64,000 nt of DNA from Ralstonia thomasii (GCF_958405895.1 NZ_CATZAR010000002.1), one strand, 5' to 3'. Shown: positions 14,857-24,940, numbered from the stretch's first letter. The notes: generated from the sequence alone by a model not told the origin. Made by a program: numbers and translations.

Positions 14857-17496
14857 ATGAGTATTATTTCTTACGCCCAGAACTTTGAAGACGTCATGCT
14901 ATGGCGTGCCTTGGGGCACGTAGCAGAAGGCTTCTATATCGATGTGGGCGCCCAGCACCCCACTATCGATTCCGTCAGTAAAGCGTTTTACGAGCATGGC
15001 TGGCGCGGCATTCATGTGGAACCCACCAGCACCTATGCCACCTTGCTGAGACAGGATCGCCCGGACGAAACCGTTCTGCAGGCCGCCCTGACCCACACCC
15101 ATGGCACGCTGACGTTTTACGAAATCCCCGAAACCGGCCTGTCTACGGCGGATGCCACCATTGCCGAGCGCCACAAGCAGCAGGGCTTCCAAACCCGTGA
15201 AACCACAGTTCCCTGCCTCACCCTGGCCGATGTGTTTGAACATGCCGGCTCACGCGACATCCACTGGCTCAAGATTGATGTCGAAGGATTCGAACGGCAG
15301 GTGCTGGAAGGCTGGGGGCAGTCACTAGCCCGGCCATGGATAGTCATAGTGGAAAGTACGCTTCCGCTAACAACTATCGAATCCCACTCACATTGGGAAC
15401 CGCTACTGCTTGGCCGCGACTACGAACACGCCTATTTCGACGGACTTAACCGCTACTACGTCTCTGCCGGCCACCCCGAACTGCGCGAAGCGTTCCGCGC
15501 AGGGCCGAATGTGTTCGATGGCTTTGCGCTTAACGGCACTGCCAGCGCCCCTTTTTGCCACCTGGTGCAGGAACACCATCAAGCACAAGTTGACTGCGCG
15601 CAGGCGGAGCTGGCCCAGGCAAAACACACTGCCCAGCAAGAAATCACGCGCCTGACCGACGCATTGGCTACGCAACAGGAGCTTCACACCAAACAAGAGC
15701 AGGCCCTGGGGGAACAGTTACGAGCAGCGAACGATGCCGTGCACCAGCTCGAGTCCACGCTGGTTGATCAGGGCCGCGCCAATGTCGAGAAAGAACAATC
15801 GCTGATGCGCGACCATGCTAATCGGGTCGAATCTCTGCTCCAGCAACTCCAAGCCAGCGAGACGGAGCTTCGTCAGTTAATGCAGGAAGGGGCTGCGCGC
15901 GAAAGAGAGCTAACACGGCAGGCTGCCCAAATCCGTGAGGAAGTGGACGAGCTGCTGCGCACCTTGGTACAGCGGGAAAAAGAGTTCTCCCAAGAACTCA
16001 TGCAAACCCGCCAACATGGCGAACAAGCCCTGGCCGACCAGTTTTCCGCGAGCCAAGCCGAGCTGCGACGGCTGGCCCAGGAGGGAATCGAACGGGAACA
16101 AGTACTGACCCAGCACAACCTCCAGGTTCGGCAGCAGATGGAAGCCCTACTGCGCTCAGTAGCGCAGCGGGAAAGCGACTTTGCCAGAGAACTGCTACAA
16201 ACCCGGCGCGAGGTCGAGCAGATCACTGCCGAACAAGCCCGCGTCCACGCGGAGCTAGAGCGGACTCTGCGTCACGAAGGGGCCGAGCGCGAATACGCGT
16301 TGACCGAGCAAATCGGCCAACTTCGACTGGAAGTTAAAGAACTGCTCCATTCGTTGGCGCAACGGGAAAGCGAATTTTCCCGAGAACTTCAGCAGGTTCA
16401 CCGCGACGCCCAGCAAGCCGTCGGCGAACAAGCCCGAGTGCATGCCGAGCGCGACCAGGCATTGGTTCAACAACTTCTGACCGCATACGCAGAATTGCGT
16501 AGCGCCGAAGCGCGCGGCCGTGATCGAGAACGACAGCTTGACCAGGAAATTTCCAGCACGCAGGCAGAGCTTATCCAACTGACGCAGGCCCATGCGACAC
16601 TCGAGGCGCAGCTCAGAGAGCAAATGGCGGCAGCACAACATACAACCTTGGCGCTTAAGGCATCGTTAGATGCGATTCACACCTCTTTCGCATGGCGTCT
16701 CACGGCACCAGTGCGCTGGATTGGCTCCCTGTTGTTCACCCCTTTGCCACTGCCGCGAACTCAGGCGGCGCCGATATTTTCACCTCCAGAAGCTCAGCCT
16801 GCAGCACCAGCCCCAACATCTGCTCTCACCCAACAACACTCGAGTGAGACCCCAATTTCTGCCTTAGCGATCACCCCCCCCATGAACCGTCTATCAACAG
16901 CACACACGCTGGATGAACTCTTGTCGTACCACGATCAGGACTTCGTCTTTTGTGCTTACATAACCTTACTTGGCCGGGAGCCCGACCCGGAAGGTTTGCG
17001 CTACTACCTAGCTCGCGTGCGTCAAGGGGTTGGCAAAATAGAGATTCTTTCACAGCTTCGCCTCTCTCCAGAGGGGAAAGCACGTGGCGCATCACCCCTT
17101 GCGGGCTTGGATGCAGTAGTGACGCCCTATCGCTACCTCAAGCTTCCCGTGATCGGCTCGTTGCTTGGTTTTTTGATAGGAGTCCAAGGCCCTGGCGTCA
17201 ATCACCAGAAATTGAACGCGATCGAAAATCAAATCTGTGTCCTCGGCGACGAAAACCGGCACCGCTTTGTGCAACTCGAACAAGCAATGGCCAGCCTACA
17301 CCACGTGGTCATGCAGCAAGTTCACTCAGTAGGTGCCGATCTAGGTGACGCATCGAATCCGAGCGAAGTCGCCGCAGCTACCGACGGCATCCGACCGCCT
17401 GAGTTCGAAAGTCTCAAGCAACTCTCGCCACGCGCGCGGGAAATCTATCTTCAGCTTAAGAAGTCTGCTGCCATTCATGCCAAGGGAGTCGCATGA
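14857..17496 (+). CDS. FkbM-family methyltransferase with long coiled coil and DUF4214 domain
   Basis: An 879-residue protein. Residues 1 to about 230 are an FkbM methyltransferase (SYAQNFEDVMLWRAL, FYIDVGAQHPTIDSVSK, WLKIDVEGFERQVLEGW), which in polysaccharide loci O-methylates sugars using SAM. Residues about 240-610 are glutamine- and glutamate-rich coiled coil, including three tandem 65-residue repeats. After a proline- and alanine-rich linker, about residues 683-760 match DUF4214 (CAYITLLGREPDPEGLRYYL). This layout, an enzyme plus a long rod, recalls chain-terminating, length-measuring proteins such as WbdD; that role is inference. Its stop overlaps the start of the next gene by four bases. 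Confidence 0.88.
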   Translation: MSIISYAQNFEDVMLWRALGHVAEGFYIDVGAQHPTIDSVSKAFYEHGWRGIHVEPTSTYATLLRQDRPDETVLQAALTHTHGTLTFYEIPETGLSTADATIAERHKQQGFQTRETTVPCLTLADVFEHAGSRDIHWLKIDVEGFERQVLEGWGQSLARPWIVIVESTLPLTTIESHSHWEPLLLGRDYEHAYFDGLNRYYVSAGHPELREAFRAGPNVFDGFALNGTASAPFCHLVQEHHQAQVDCAQAELAQAKHTAQQEITRLTDALATQQELHTKQEQALGEQLRAANDAVHQLESTLVDQGRANVEKEQSLMRDHANRVESLLQQLQASETELRQLMQEGAARERELTRQAAQIREEVDELLRTLVQREKEFSQELMQTRQHGEQALADQFSASQAELRRLAQEGIEREQVLTQHNLQVRQQMEALLRSVAQRESDFARELLQTRREVEQITAEQARVHAELERTLRHEGAEREYALTEQIGQLRLEVKELLHSLAQRESEFSRELQQVHRDAQQAVGEQARVHAERDQALVQQLLTAYAELRSAEARGRDRERQLDQEISSTQAELIQLTQAHATLEAQLREQMAAAQHTTLALKASLDAIHTSFAWRLTAPVRWIGSLLFTPLPLPRTQAAPIFSPPEAQPAAPAPTSALTQQHSSETPISALAITPPMNRLSTAHTLDELLSYHDQDFVFCAYITLLGREPDPEGLRYYLARVRQGVGKIEILSQLRLSPEGKARGASPLAGLDAVVTPYRYLKLPVIGSLLGFLIGVQGPGVNHQKLNAIENQICVLGDENRHRFVQLEQAMASLHHVVMQQVHSVGADLGDASNPSEVAAATDGIRPPEFESLKQLSPRAREIYLQLKKSAAIHAKGVA
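15886..16470 (+). repeat. Three in-frame 195-bp repeats encoding 65-residue coiled-coil units
   Basis: Units start at 15886, 16081 and 16276 and read EGAARERELT, EGIEREQVLT and EGAEREYALT. Each continues to a shared block (LLRTLVQREKEFSQEL, LLRSVAQRESDFAREL, LLHSLAQRESEFSREL). The spacing is exactly 65 codons each time. DNA identity is moderate, so the duplications are not recent. Confidence 0.85.
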
Positions 17497-20400
17497 TGCG
17501 AATTGTGATTGACCTGCAAGCTTGCCAGACTGCCGGTAGCAGGAATCGTGGTATCGGCCGGTATTCAATGGCGCTCGCGCAAGCGATGGTGAAGAATGGG
17601 AGCAAACACGATTTCTGGCTCGCGTTGAATGGGCACTACCTCAACACCATTGAACCGATTCGAGCCGCATTTGAGGGACTGATTCCGCAAGATCACATCT
17701 GCACATTCGAGGTTACGACGCCGGTCGCGGACATTGATGCGGCCAACACGTGGCGCCGTCAGGTGTCAGAGCGTATGCGGGAGGCTTTCATCGCAGACTT
17801 GCAGCCGGACTTCGTTCACGTCAGCAGTCTGTTTGAGGGTCTGGTCGAAGACGCGGTGACGTCGATTGGTCATCTCGATCAGATTACACCTCACGCGGTG
17901 ACGCTATACGATCTGATCCCTCTGCTGAATCCCAAACCATATCTCGAGAATGCAACGGTACGAGATTGGTACTATCGAAAACTGCAGTTCGCTAAACGCA
18001 GTGACTTGCTGCTGGCAATTTCGGAATCGAGCCGACAAGAAGGCATTCATGCACTTCAGCTCCCGCCAGAACGGGTTTTTAACATTTCAACTGCGATCGA
18101 TTCGTCTTTCCGGCCAGTTGTATTAGGGGACGCAGCTAAATCGTCACTGCGCCTTCGTTACGGTCTCAAAGAGCGCTTCTTGATGTACACGGGCGGGATC
18201 GATCATCGTAAGAACATTGAAGGTCTGATCGCTGCATACGCAATGCTGCCAGCGGAACTGCGCCGGGACAATCAGCTTGCGATTGTCTGCTCCATTCAAC
18301 AGGCGGATCGGGACCGCCTTTCCGCGCTATGCTTGAAAGAAGGCCTTGCCAACAACGAGGTGGTATTCACAGGATACGTTCCTGAGGATGACTTGCTCGG
18401 CCTCTACAACCTTTGCACATTGTTCGTATTTCCATCTCTGCATGAAGGATTCGGCCTGCCGGCACTCGAGGCGATGGCTTGCGGCGCGGCAACAATCGGC
18501 GCAAACAATAGCAGCATCCCCGAGGTGATCGGACGCGATGATGCGTTGTTCGATGCGCGCACCCCTCGCCACATCGCGGCAAAAATTGCGGCCGTGTTGC
18601 AGGACGAGGCGTTTCGGGCAACGTTGCGCGAGCACGGACTCAAACAAGCATCCAAATTCTCATGGGATAACAGCGCGAAAAGTGCCCTGGCCGCCATGGA
18701 AGCGGCAGCGGAGATGTGCGACGTTGCGCGAACATTTGTCGTCTCCAAGCCCCTCCGTGCACGCCTTGCATACGTTTCGCCCATGCCGCCTGCAAAGACT
18801 GGCATCGCCGATTACAGCGCAGAGCTGCTTCCTGAACTGACACGTTACTATGATATTGATGTCGTCGTCGATCAGCCGGAAGTCAGCGACCCGTGGGTAT
18901 GCAGCAACCTGGCAATCCGAGATTTCGACTGGTTCGACAGGAACGCAAAACAATTTGACCGAATCGTCTACAACTTTGGAAATTCGCATTTCCACGAGAA
19001 GATGTTCGGCTTGCTTGAGAGGCATCCTGGCACCGTCGTGTTGCACGACTTCTATCTGAGTCATCTGCAGCAATGGCGTCAACATCAACACCAGTGGCCT
19101 GGATATTTTTCGCGTAGCCTGCTGACGTCGCACGGCTATCGTGCTCTGATCGAGCACGTAGATGACGAGAATGACAGCGTCGTATGGCGCTATCCTGCTA
19201 ATTTCGACATCTTTGCACGCGCATCCGGCGTCATCGTTCATTCGCAATTCGCGTTTGCCGCTGCTGAGCAATTCTATGGCAATGCGAGTATCCGCGAGAT
19301 GGAACACATCCATCAGTTACGAGCAATCCCACAAGTGGATCGCCAGAGCGCTCGAATGCAACTAGGTTTTGACGATGACGACTTTGTCATCTGCTCGTTC
19401 GGAATGCTTGGCCCGATCAAGCTAAATCAGCGGCTCTTAACCGCGTTCCTAAACTCGAGCCTAGCCAAAGATCCGAAATGCCGGCTCGTGTTCGTCGGCT
19501 CGAATGACGCGGGCGCTTATGGTAAGGAAATCGAGCAGTGCATCAAGGAGAGTGGGTGCGAGGATCGCATCGTCATCACAGGATTCTTGCCGCCTGATCT
19601 TTTCAATGCGTACCTTTGTGGTGGCGATGCAGCAGTACAACTACGGACGCAAACACGTGGCGAGACCTCCCGCGCGGCACTAGATTGCATGGCGCATGGA
19701 TTGCCCTTGATTTTCAACGCGCATGGGACCATGGCCGAGTTCCCGGACGACGCAGCAATAAAAATCTCGGACGAGTTTGAAGATCGCGAACTTGTGCTTG
19801 CGCTCGAGCGACTGCGCAAAAGCAAGACCACAGGCGAGCGGTTGCGCGCGCGCGCGCTTGCCCTCGTTCGCGAGCAGCATGCGCCCGCGAAGGTGGGGCA
19901 CCGCTTCTATACCACCGTCGAGAAATTTGCGCGTTACGGCAGTAAGGCCAGAGCGCAGCGCTTGACGGAGGCGATCGGCAATCTGACTGACGTAGCGACA
20001 TCTGACGATGATTTGTGCACGACCGCACGTAACCTCAATATCAATACGCCGTCACTGAGACAACGTGAGTTGCTGGTCGATATTTCCGTCTTGGTCCAGG
20101 TTGATGCGAAATCAGGGATTCAGCGAGTTGTCCGATCTATCCTGAGCCAGTTGCTGCGGAATCCGCCTCCCGGCTATCGAGTCGAGCCCATCTACAGTAC
20201 GCAGGAAGGGGCATGGCTAGGCTACAGGTATGCTCGTCAGTACACGCTGGCGATGCTCGGCCATACCGACCCTACGGTTACGGACGATGTCGTAGAGCCG
20301 TATCGCGGAGACACTTTTCTCGGCCTCGATTTGACTCTCCACCGGGCATCGAGGATGGCTGACATTGGCTTTTACTCTCGGTGGCGCGCTCGTGGCGTGG

Positions 20401-21692
20401 GGATTCATTTTGTCGTGTACGACCTCTTGCCCTTGCTTCACTCACAGCATTTCGAATCGGGCGTGACTGAGTCATTCGACTCCTGGGTAGACGCAATCAC
20501 GGCCGTCTCGGATAGTCTGATTTGTATCTCTCGAACAGTCGCCGAAGAGCTTCACGAGTGGCTGTACTTATCGCGCGTGAAGCGCGATCGTGCTTTGGGA
20601 ATCGGCTGGTTTCATTTGGGAGCGGATGTCGAAGCCAGCATACCGACAAAGGGTATGCCGGAAGACTCGACCAACGTGTTGGCAAATCTTGTGAAACGCC
20701 AAACAATACTCATGGTGGGGACACTTGAGCCGCGCAAGGGACAAGGCCAAGCGTTGGCAGCTTTTGAACACTTGTGGGAACAGGGGGTGCAAGCCAACCT
20801 GGTTATTGTCGGCAAGCAAGGATGGTTGGTCGAAAAACTGGCCGAACAACTGAGGAACCACCCCGAACGTGGACAACGTCTGTTCTGGTTGGACAGCGTC
20901 AGCGACGAGTATCTGCAAGCGATTTACGCTAATTCGTCCGCGTTGCTGGCGGCATCGGAGGCTGAGGGCTTTGGCTTGCCACTCATCGAAGCAGCGCAGT
21001 TCGGCATTCCCATTATTGCACGCGACATTCCTGTCTTCCGCGAGGTAGCGGGCGAACATGCCTTCTACTTCTCCGGCAACGGCCCGGCCGAACTATCGGC
21101 GCGACTTTCAGTCTGGCTGAAGAAACACCAGCGTGGCGAAGTACCTCAATCGAAGAATATGCCGTGGCAGACGTGGTCCGAAAGCGCGCGCCAGTTAATG
21201 AGCGTCGTATCGAACCGTCGTTGGGCTTTTGAGTGGATGCCGGACAGAACTCCTCGGTTTCGGGGGTCATCGTCGTCTCTGCGATCCCAGGTGGGGAAGA
21301 AAGAAGGTGGACTGGTCAGAACGACCGGTCAGGCAGGCTATTTGCTCTTTGGCCCCTTCCTGCCCTTGCAGTCAGGGCAATACGTGATTCGCGTGTGGGG
21401 TAGCGTGAGGGCCCCCGGTCGCGCCAAGCTTGACATTTGCATTGACAGTGGAACGACGATCTTGGCTGAGGCGACCTTGCCGAAGCAAGTCGCATCTGCC
21501 AAACCAGTAGAACTTATACCACCCATTGCCGTTTCGTTACTTAATGGCTGCCACGATCTGGAAGTTCGTCTGTGGGTAAGCGAAGATAGCGAAATCGAAG
21601 TGAGCCGTATTGATATTTCAACGTGCATTGATAAAAAAATTAAAAAGGAAGAATCGGATTGCAATACAGCGGATAGCCCATTATCCGTCTAG
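17493..21692 (+). CDS. Triple-module GT4 glycosyltransferase with C-terminal beta-sandwich
   Basis: A 1399-residue cytoplasmic polysaccharide assembly enzyme. Module 1 (about 1-390) has NRGIGRYSMALA, YTGGIDHRKNIEGLI and FPSLHEGFGLPALEAMACG. Module 2 (about 425-790) has SPMPPAKTGIADYSAELLPEL, CSFGMLGPIKLNQRL and QLRTQTRGETSRAALD. Module 3 (about 865-1245) has KSGIQRVVRSIL, MVGTLEPRKGQGQAL and ASEAEGFGLPLIEAA. Modules 1 and 3 keep the E-G-F-G-L-P donor-site motif; in module 2 it is less canonical. Residues about 1270-1375 form a beta-rich tail like a carbohydrate-binding domain. Module 3 closely resembles the separate transferase encoded at 25811-27106. GC content is visibly lower than in the flanks, suggesting transfer. 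Confidence 0.9.
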   Translation: MMRIVIDLQACQTAGSRNRGIGRYSMALAQAMVKNGSKHDFWLALNGHYLNTIEPIRAAFEGLIPQDHICTFEVTTPVADIDAANTWRRQVSERMREAFIADLQPDFVHVSSLFEGLVEDAVTSIGHLDQITPHAVTLYDLIPLLNPKPYLENATVRDWYYRKLQFAKRSDLLLAISESSRQEGIHALQLPPERVFNISTAIDSSFRPVVLGDAAKSSLRLRYGLKERFLMYTGGIDHRKNIEGLIAAYAMLPAELRRDNQLAIVCSIQQADRDRLSALCLKEGLANNEVVFTGYVPEDDLLGLYNLCTLFVFPSLHEGFGLPALEAMACGAATIGANNSSIPEVIGRDDALFDARTPRHIAAKIAAVLQDEAFRATLREHGLKQASKFSWDNSAKSALAAMEAAAEMCDVARTFVVSKPLRARLAYVSPMPPAKTGIADYSAELLPELTRYYDIDVVVDQPEVSDPWVCSNLAIRDFDWFDRNAKQFDRIVYNFGNSHFHEKMFGLLERHPGTVVLHDFYLSHLQQWRQHQHQWPGYFSRSLLTSHGYRALIEHVDDENDSVVWRYPANFDIFARASGVIVHSQFAFAAAEQFYGNASIREMEHIHQLRAIPQVDRQSARMQLGFDDDDFVICSFGMLGPIKLNQRLLTAFLNSSLAKDPKCRLVFVGSNDAGAYGKEIEQCIKESGCEDRIVITGFLPPDLFNAYLCGGDAAVQLRTQTRGETSRAALDCMAHGLPLIFNAHGTMAEFPDDAAIKISDEFEDRELVLALERLRKSKTTGERLRARALALVREQHAPAKVGHRFYTTVEKFARYGSKARAQRLTEAIGNLTDVATSDDDLCTTARNLNINTPSLRQRELLVDISVLVQVDAKSGIQRVVRSILSQLLRNPPPGYRVEPIYSTQEGAWLGYRYARQYTLAMLGHTDPTVTDDVVEPYRGDTFLGLDLTLHRASRMADIGFYSRWRARGVGIHFVVYDLLPLLHSQHFESGVTESFDSWVDAITAVSDSLICISRTVAEELHEWLYLSRVKRDRALGIGWFHLGADVEASIPTKGMPEDSTNVLANLVKRQTILMVGTLEPRKGQGQALAAFEHLWEQGVQANLVIVGKQGWLVEKLAEQLRNHPERGQRLFWLDSVSDEYLQAIYANSSALLAASEAEGFGLPLIEAAQFGIPIIARDIPVFREVAGEHAFYFSGNGPAELSARLSVWLKKHQRGEVPQSKNMPWQTWSESARQLMSVVSNRRWAFEWMPDRTPRFRGSSSSLRSQVGKKEGGLVRTTGQAGYLLFGPFLPLQSGQYVIRVWGSVRAPGRAKLDICIDSGTTILAEATLPKQVASAKPVELIPPIAVSLLNGCHDLEVRLWVSEDSEIEVSRIDISTCIDKKIKKEESDCNTADSPLSV

Positions 21693-21896
21693 ATAGTTTT
21701 TTTCAGCCTTTCATATTTCGACGATGCAACAGCGCAACCCTTGGACTCAATTTAATGACTCCATTAACTTGCACGGCTCACGGCGCAACTGTTGCAGCGC
21801 CCTTCTGCATCAGCAGCCGGAAAACTAGGCTGCCACGAAGGAAATAGCCCACCAACCCTATTTAATTTATTTCACTTTAAAATCAGAGAAATAAGA

Positions 21897-22931
21897 ATGA
21901 CCACTGCTATCATCACCGGCATCACTGGCCAAGACGGCGCCTACCTAGCTCAACTGCTCTTGGAAAAAGGTTACACCGTCTACGGCACGTACCGCCGCAC
22001 CAGTTCCGTCAATTTCTGGCGAGTCGAGGAACTCGGCGTAGATAAGCACCCGAACCTACATCTGGTCGAGTACGACCTGACCGATCTGAGCGCCAGCATC
22101 CGCCTCCTACAGACGACCAAGGCCACCGAAGTCTATAACCTCGCCGCGCAAAGTTTCGTCGGCGTATCGTTCGACCAGCCCGCCACCACGGCCGAGATCA
22201 CCGGCATCGGCCCGCTCAACCTGCTCGAAGCAATCCGCATCGTCAACCCGGAGATTCGCTTCTACCAAGCCAGCACCTCCGAGATGTTCGGTAAGGTCCA
22301 AGCCATTCCCCAGATCGAGAGCACGCCGTTCTATCCGCGCAGCCCTTACGGCGTGGCCAAGCTGTACGCACACTGGATTACCGTGAACTACCGCGAGAGC
22401 TACAACATCTTCGGCAGCAGCGGCATTCTGTTCAATCACGAGTCGCCGCTGCGTGGCCGTGAGTTCGTGACCCGCAAGATTACCGACAGCCTAGCCAAGA
22501 TCCATCTGGGCAAGCTGGACGTGCTGGAACTGGGCAACCTCGACGCCAAGCGCGACTGGGGTTTTGCCAAGGAGTACGTTGAGGGTATGTGGCGCATGCT
22601 GCAGGCTGACAAGCCAGATACCTACGTGCTGGCCACCAACCGTACAGAAACGGTCCGTGACTTCGTCACGATGGCGGCCAAGGCGGTCGATACCGAAATC
22701 ATGTGGGAAGGCCATGCCGAGAGCGAAGTCGGCTACGATCGCAAAACAAACAAAGCCATCGTCAAGATCAATCCCAAGTTCTACCGCCCGGCTGAAGTCG
22801 AGCTGCTGATCGGCAATCCCGCCAAGGCCCGCGAAGAACTGGGCTGGGAGCCCAAGACGACGCTTGAGCAACTGTGCCAGATGATGGTCGAGGCAGACGT
22901 CCGGCGCAATCAGGCAGGCTTCTCGTTCTAA
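21897..22931 (+). CDS. gmd: GDP-mannose 4,6-dehydratase
   Basis: Extended SDR of 344 residues converting GDP-D-mannose to GDP-4-keto-6-deoxy-D-mannose with bound NADP. Visible features are TGITGQDGAYLAQLLLEKGYTVYG, STSEMFGKVQ, YPRSPYGVAKLYAHW (catalytic YxxxK) and NHESPLRGREFVTRKI. The start at 21897 gives MTTAIITGITGQDG, the usual N-terminus. The 204 bp upstream are AT-rich and gene-free and may hold a promoter. The next gene starts 3 bp after the stop and acts on its product. Confidence 0.97.
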   Translation: MTTAIITGITGQDGAYLAQLLLEKGYTVYGTYRRTSSVNFWRVEELGVDKHPNLHLVEYDLTDLSASIRLLQTTKATEVYNLAAQSFVGVSFDQPATTAEITGIGPLNLLEAIRIVNPEIRFYQASTSEMFGKVQAIPQIESTPFYPRSPYGVAKLYAHWITVNYRESYNIFGSSGILFNHESPLRGREFVTRKITDSLAKIHLGKLDVLELGNLDAKRDWGFAKEYVEGMWRMLQADKPDTYVLATNRTETVRDFVTMAAKAVDTEIMWEGHAESEVGYDRKTNKAIVKINPKFYRPAEVELLIGNPAKAREELGWEPKTTLEQLCQMMVEADVRRNQAGFSF

Positions 22932-22934
22932 GAC

Positions 22935-23828
22935 ATGGCAAAGGTCCTGATTACCGGCATTCGCGGCTTCACCGGGCAGCACTTGCTCAAGGAGTTGCTT
23001 GATGCCGGTCACGAAGTCTGCGGCCTGGCACACACACCGGCGCCCGAGGCGTCGGTGCGTGTGCATGTGTGCGACCTGCTTGACCGCACGGCACTGACGG
23101 AGGTGCTCGCCCGAGAGCAGCCCGAGGCGGTGGTGCACCTCGCCGCCATTGCGTTTGTTGCCCATGGCGACGCCCGGGCAATCTACGAGACCAATGTGGT
23201 GGGCACCCGCAATCTGCTGGATGCTATCCATACGTCGGGCTGTCGGCCAAAGTCCGTACTGCTGGCCAGCAGCGCCAACATCTACGGCAATGCAGACCGC
23301 GAGGTGATTGACGAGTCCACTCCCGCTGCGCCTGCCAATGACTACGCGGTCAGCAAGCTGGCCATGGAATACATGGCCAGGCTGTGGGAAGACAAGCTGC
23401 CAATCACCATCGTGAGGCCGTTCAACTACACAGGGGTAGGACAGTCGCCCAACTTCCTGCTGCCGAAGATCGTCTCGCACTTCCGCGAGCGCAAGCCTGT
23501 CCTAGAACTGGGGAATCTGCACGTCGTCCGCGATTTCTCCGATGTGCGCAGCGTTGTGTCCGCCTATGGGCGCTTGCTCGACGAGCAATTCGCGGGCCAG
23601 ACCTTCAATGTCTGTTCGGGTACTGGCTATGCGTTGGAGGATGTGCTGGCCATGATGTGCGATCTCGCCGGATACCAGCCGGAGATCAAGGTGAACATGG
23701 CCTTTGTACGCGCCAACGAAGTGCACACGCTGATCGGTAGCAACGCCAAGTTGCGTGAGGCCATTGGCGCGCAGCCCACCATTGCGTTGCGCGACACACT
23801 GCAGTGGATGCTGGAAGCCGAAGAATGA
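22935..23828 (+). CDS. rmd: GDP-6-deoxy-D-mannose (GDP-D-rhamnose) reductase
   Basis: Extended SDR of 297 residues that reduces GDP-4-keto-6-deoxymannose to GDP-D-rhamnose. TGIRGFTGQHLLKELL is the nucleotide-binding motif, SSANIYGNA the serine region, and YAVSKLAMEY the YxxxK active site; RPFNYTGVGQSPNFLLPKIV is typical of the RmlD/Rmd branch. It is tied to gmd (3-bp gap) and overlaps the next transferase by four bases, a tight operon for D-rhamnose supply and transfer. A GDP-fucose synthase role is less likely because the sequence fits Rmd, but this rests on recognition only. Confidence 0.88.
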   Translation: MAKVLITGIRGFTGQHLLKELLDAGHEVCGLAHTPAPEASVRVHVCDLLDRTALTEVLAREQPEAVVHLAAIAFVAHGDARAIYETNVVGTRNLLDAIHTSGCRPKSVLLASSANIYGNADREVIDESTPAAPANDYAVSKLAMEYMARLWEDKLPITIVRPFNYTGVGQSPNFLLPKIVSHFRERKPVLELGNLHVVRDFSDVRSVVSAYGRLLDEQFAGQTFNVCSGTGYALEDVLAMMCDLAGYQPEIKVNMAFVRANEVHTLIGSNAKLREAIGAQPTIALRDTLQWMLEAEE

Positions 23829-24940
23829 AGCTGATCCTTGCGGTGGATGCGATCGTGCCACCATTGACGGGCATCGGCCGCTACACGTGGGAACTGGCCA
23901 GGCACTACACCCTGCCGCAAATCGGACTGGACCAAGCGCGCTTCTTCTTTGCCGGCCGCTGGGTGGAGGATCCTGCCTCGCTGCTACAGCCTGCCACAGC
24001 GCAGCCGCGTCGGCGCAAGGGCTTGCTGCCCCGCATGCCTGCCAGTTGGCGCCGCTGGAACATGCGGCGCCAAATGCGAAGCCATGTATTTCATTCGCCA
24101 AACTATTTCCTTCCCGATGCGGTGGATGGCGGCATCGTCACGGTGCACGACCTGTCCGTATTCAAGTACCCCGAGACCCATCCGGCGGAGCGCTTGCGGC
24201 ATTTCGAGCAAGGCTTTGCTTCCACACTGAAGCGGGCTGCACATCTGATCACCGATTCCGAGGCGGTTCGTGCAGAGGTGGTGGAATACTTTGGCTGGCC
24301 GCGTGACAAGGTCACCGCAATCAGGCTTGGGGTGCCGACCGAATTCGGGCCGCGTCCGCACGCAGAACTGCGTGCGGCGCTAGAGCAGTATGGCCTGGCG
24401 CCGGGAGCCTATGCGCTTTGCGTCTCAACACTGGAGCCGCGCAAGCGCGTCGACCGCCTGCTCACTGCCTACGGCACCCTGCCCTCGGCATTGCGCGAGA
24501 GCTGTCCGCTTGTGCTGGCAGGCAGCAAGGGCTGGCTGAGCGACGGTTTGCAGGAGCAGATTGCGCGCGGCCAGAGCGAGGGATGGCTGCACTACCTGGG
24601 CTTCGTGCCCGAGCCCGTCCTTCCCTTGCTGTACGCTGGTGCGCGGGCCTTCCTGTACCCTTCGGTGTATGAAGGCTTCGGCCTTCCCGTATTGGAAGCC
24701 CTTGCCAGTGGCGTACCGACGCTGACGTCCGATTGCTCGTCGCTGCCGGAGGTCGCCGACGGCGCCGCTTGGTTGGTGCAGCCGGATGATCACGCCGCGC
24801 TGTGTGAAGGGATCGCCAAGGTCTTGTCCGACGAAGCATGGCGCGCGCAGGCAGTGGAACGCGGACTGCAAGTGGCCCAGCAGCACAGTTGGGCCCGCTG
24901 TGCGGCGGGTACGCTGGAGGTGTGCCGGCAGTTCGCGTGA
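23825..24940 (+). CDS. GT4 glycosyltransferase (probable rhamnosyl- or mannosyltransferase)
   Basis: A 371-residue GT-B enzyme starting MKLILAVDAIVPPLTGIGRYTWELAR, with the ATG overlapping the rmd stop. The donor half has STLEPRKRVDRLLTAYGTLP, a glycine-rich turn and YPSVYEGFGLPVLEALASG (EX7E type). Coupling to gmd-rmd suggests GDP-D-rhamnose or GDP-mannose as donor, as for WbpY/WbpZ-like enzymes of A-band O-antigen loci; this is inference from context. Confidence 0.88.
   Translation: MKLILAVDAIVPPLTGIGRYTWELARHYTLPQIGLDQARFFFAGRWVEDPASLLQPATAQPRRRKGLLPRMPASWRRWNMRRQMRSHVFHSPNYFLPDAVDGGIVTVHDLSVFKYPETHPAERLRHFEQGFASTLKRAAHLITDSEAVRAEVVEYFGWPRDKVTAIRLGVPTEFGPRPHAELRAALEQYGLAPGAYALCVSTLEPRKRVDRLLTAYGTLPSALRESCPLVLAGSKGWLSDGLQEQIARGQSEGWLHYLGFVPEPVLPLLYAGARAFLYPSVYEGFGLPVLEALASGVPTLTSDCSSLPEVADGAAWLVQPDDHAALCEGIAKVLSDEAWRAQAVERGLQVAQQHSWARCAAGTLEVCRQFA

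Noticed and set aside
21670..21703. Small hairpin CGGATA/TATCCG before seven T, after the triple glycosyltransferase
   Set aside because: Stem only 6 bp with AT pairs and the T-run starts 9 bases later, so it is not a convincing intrinsic terminator.
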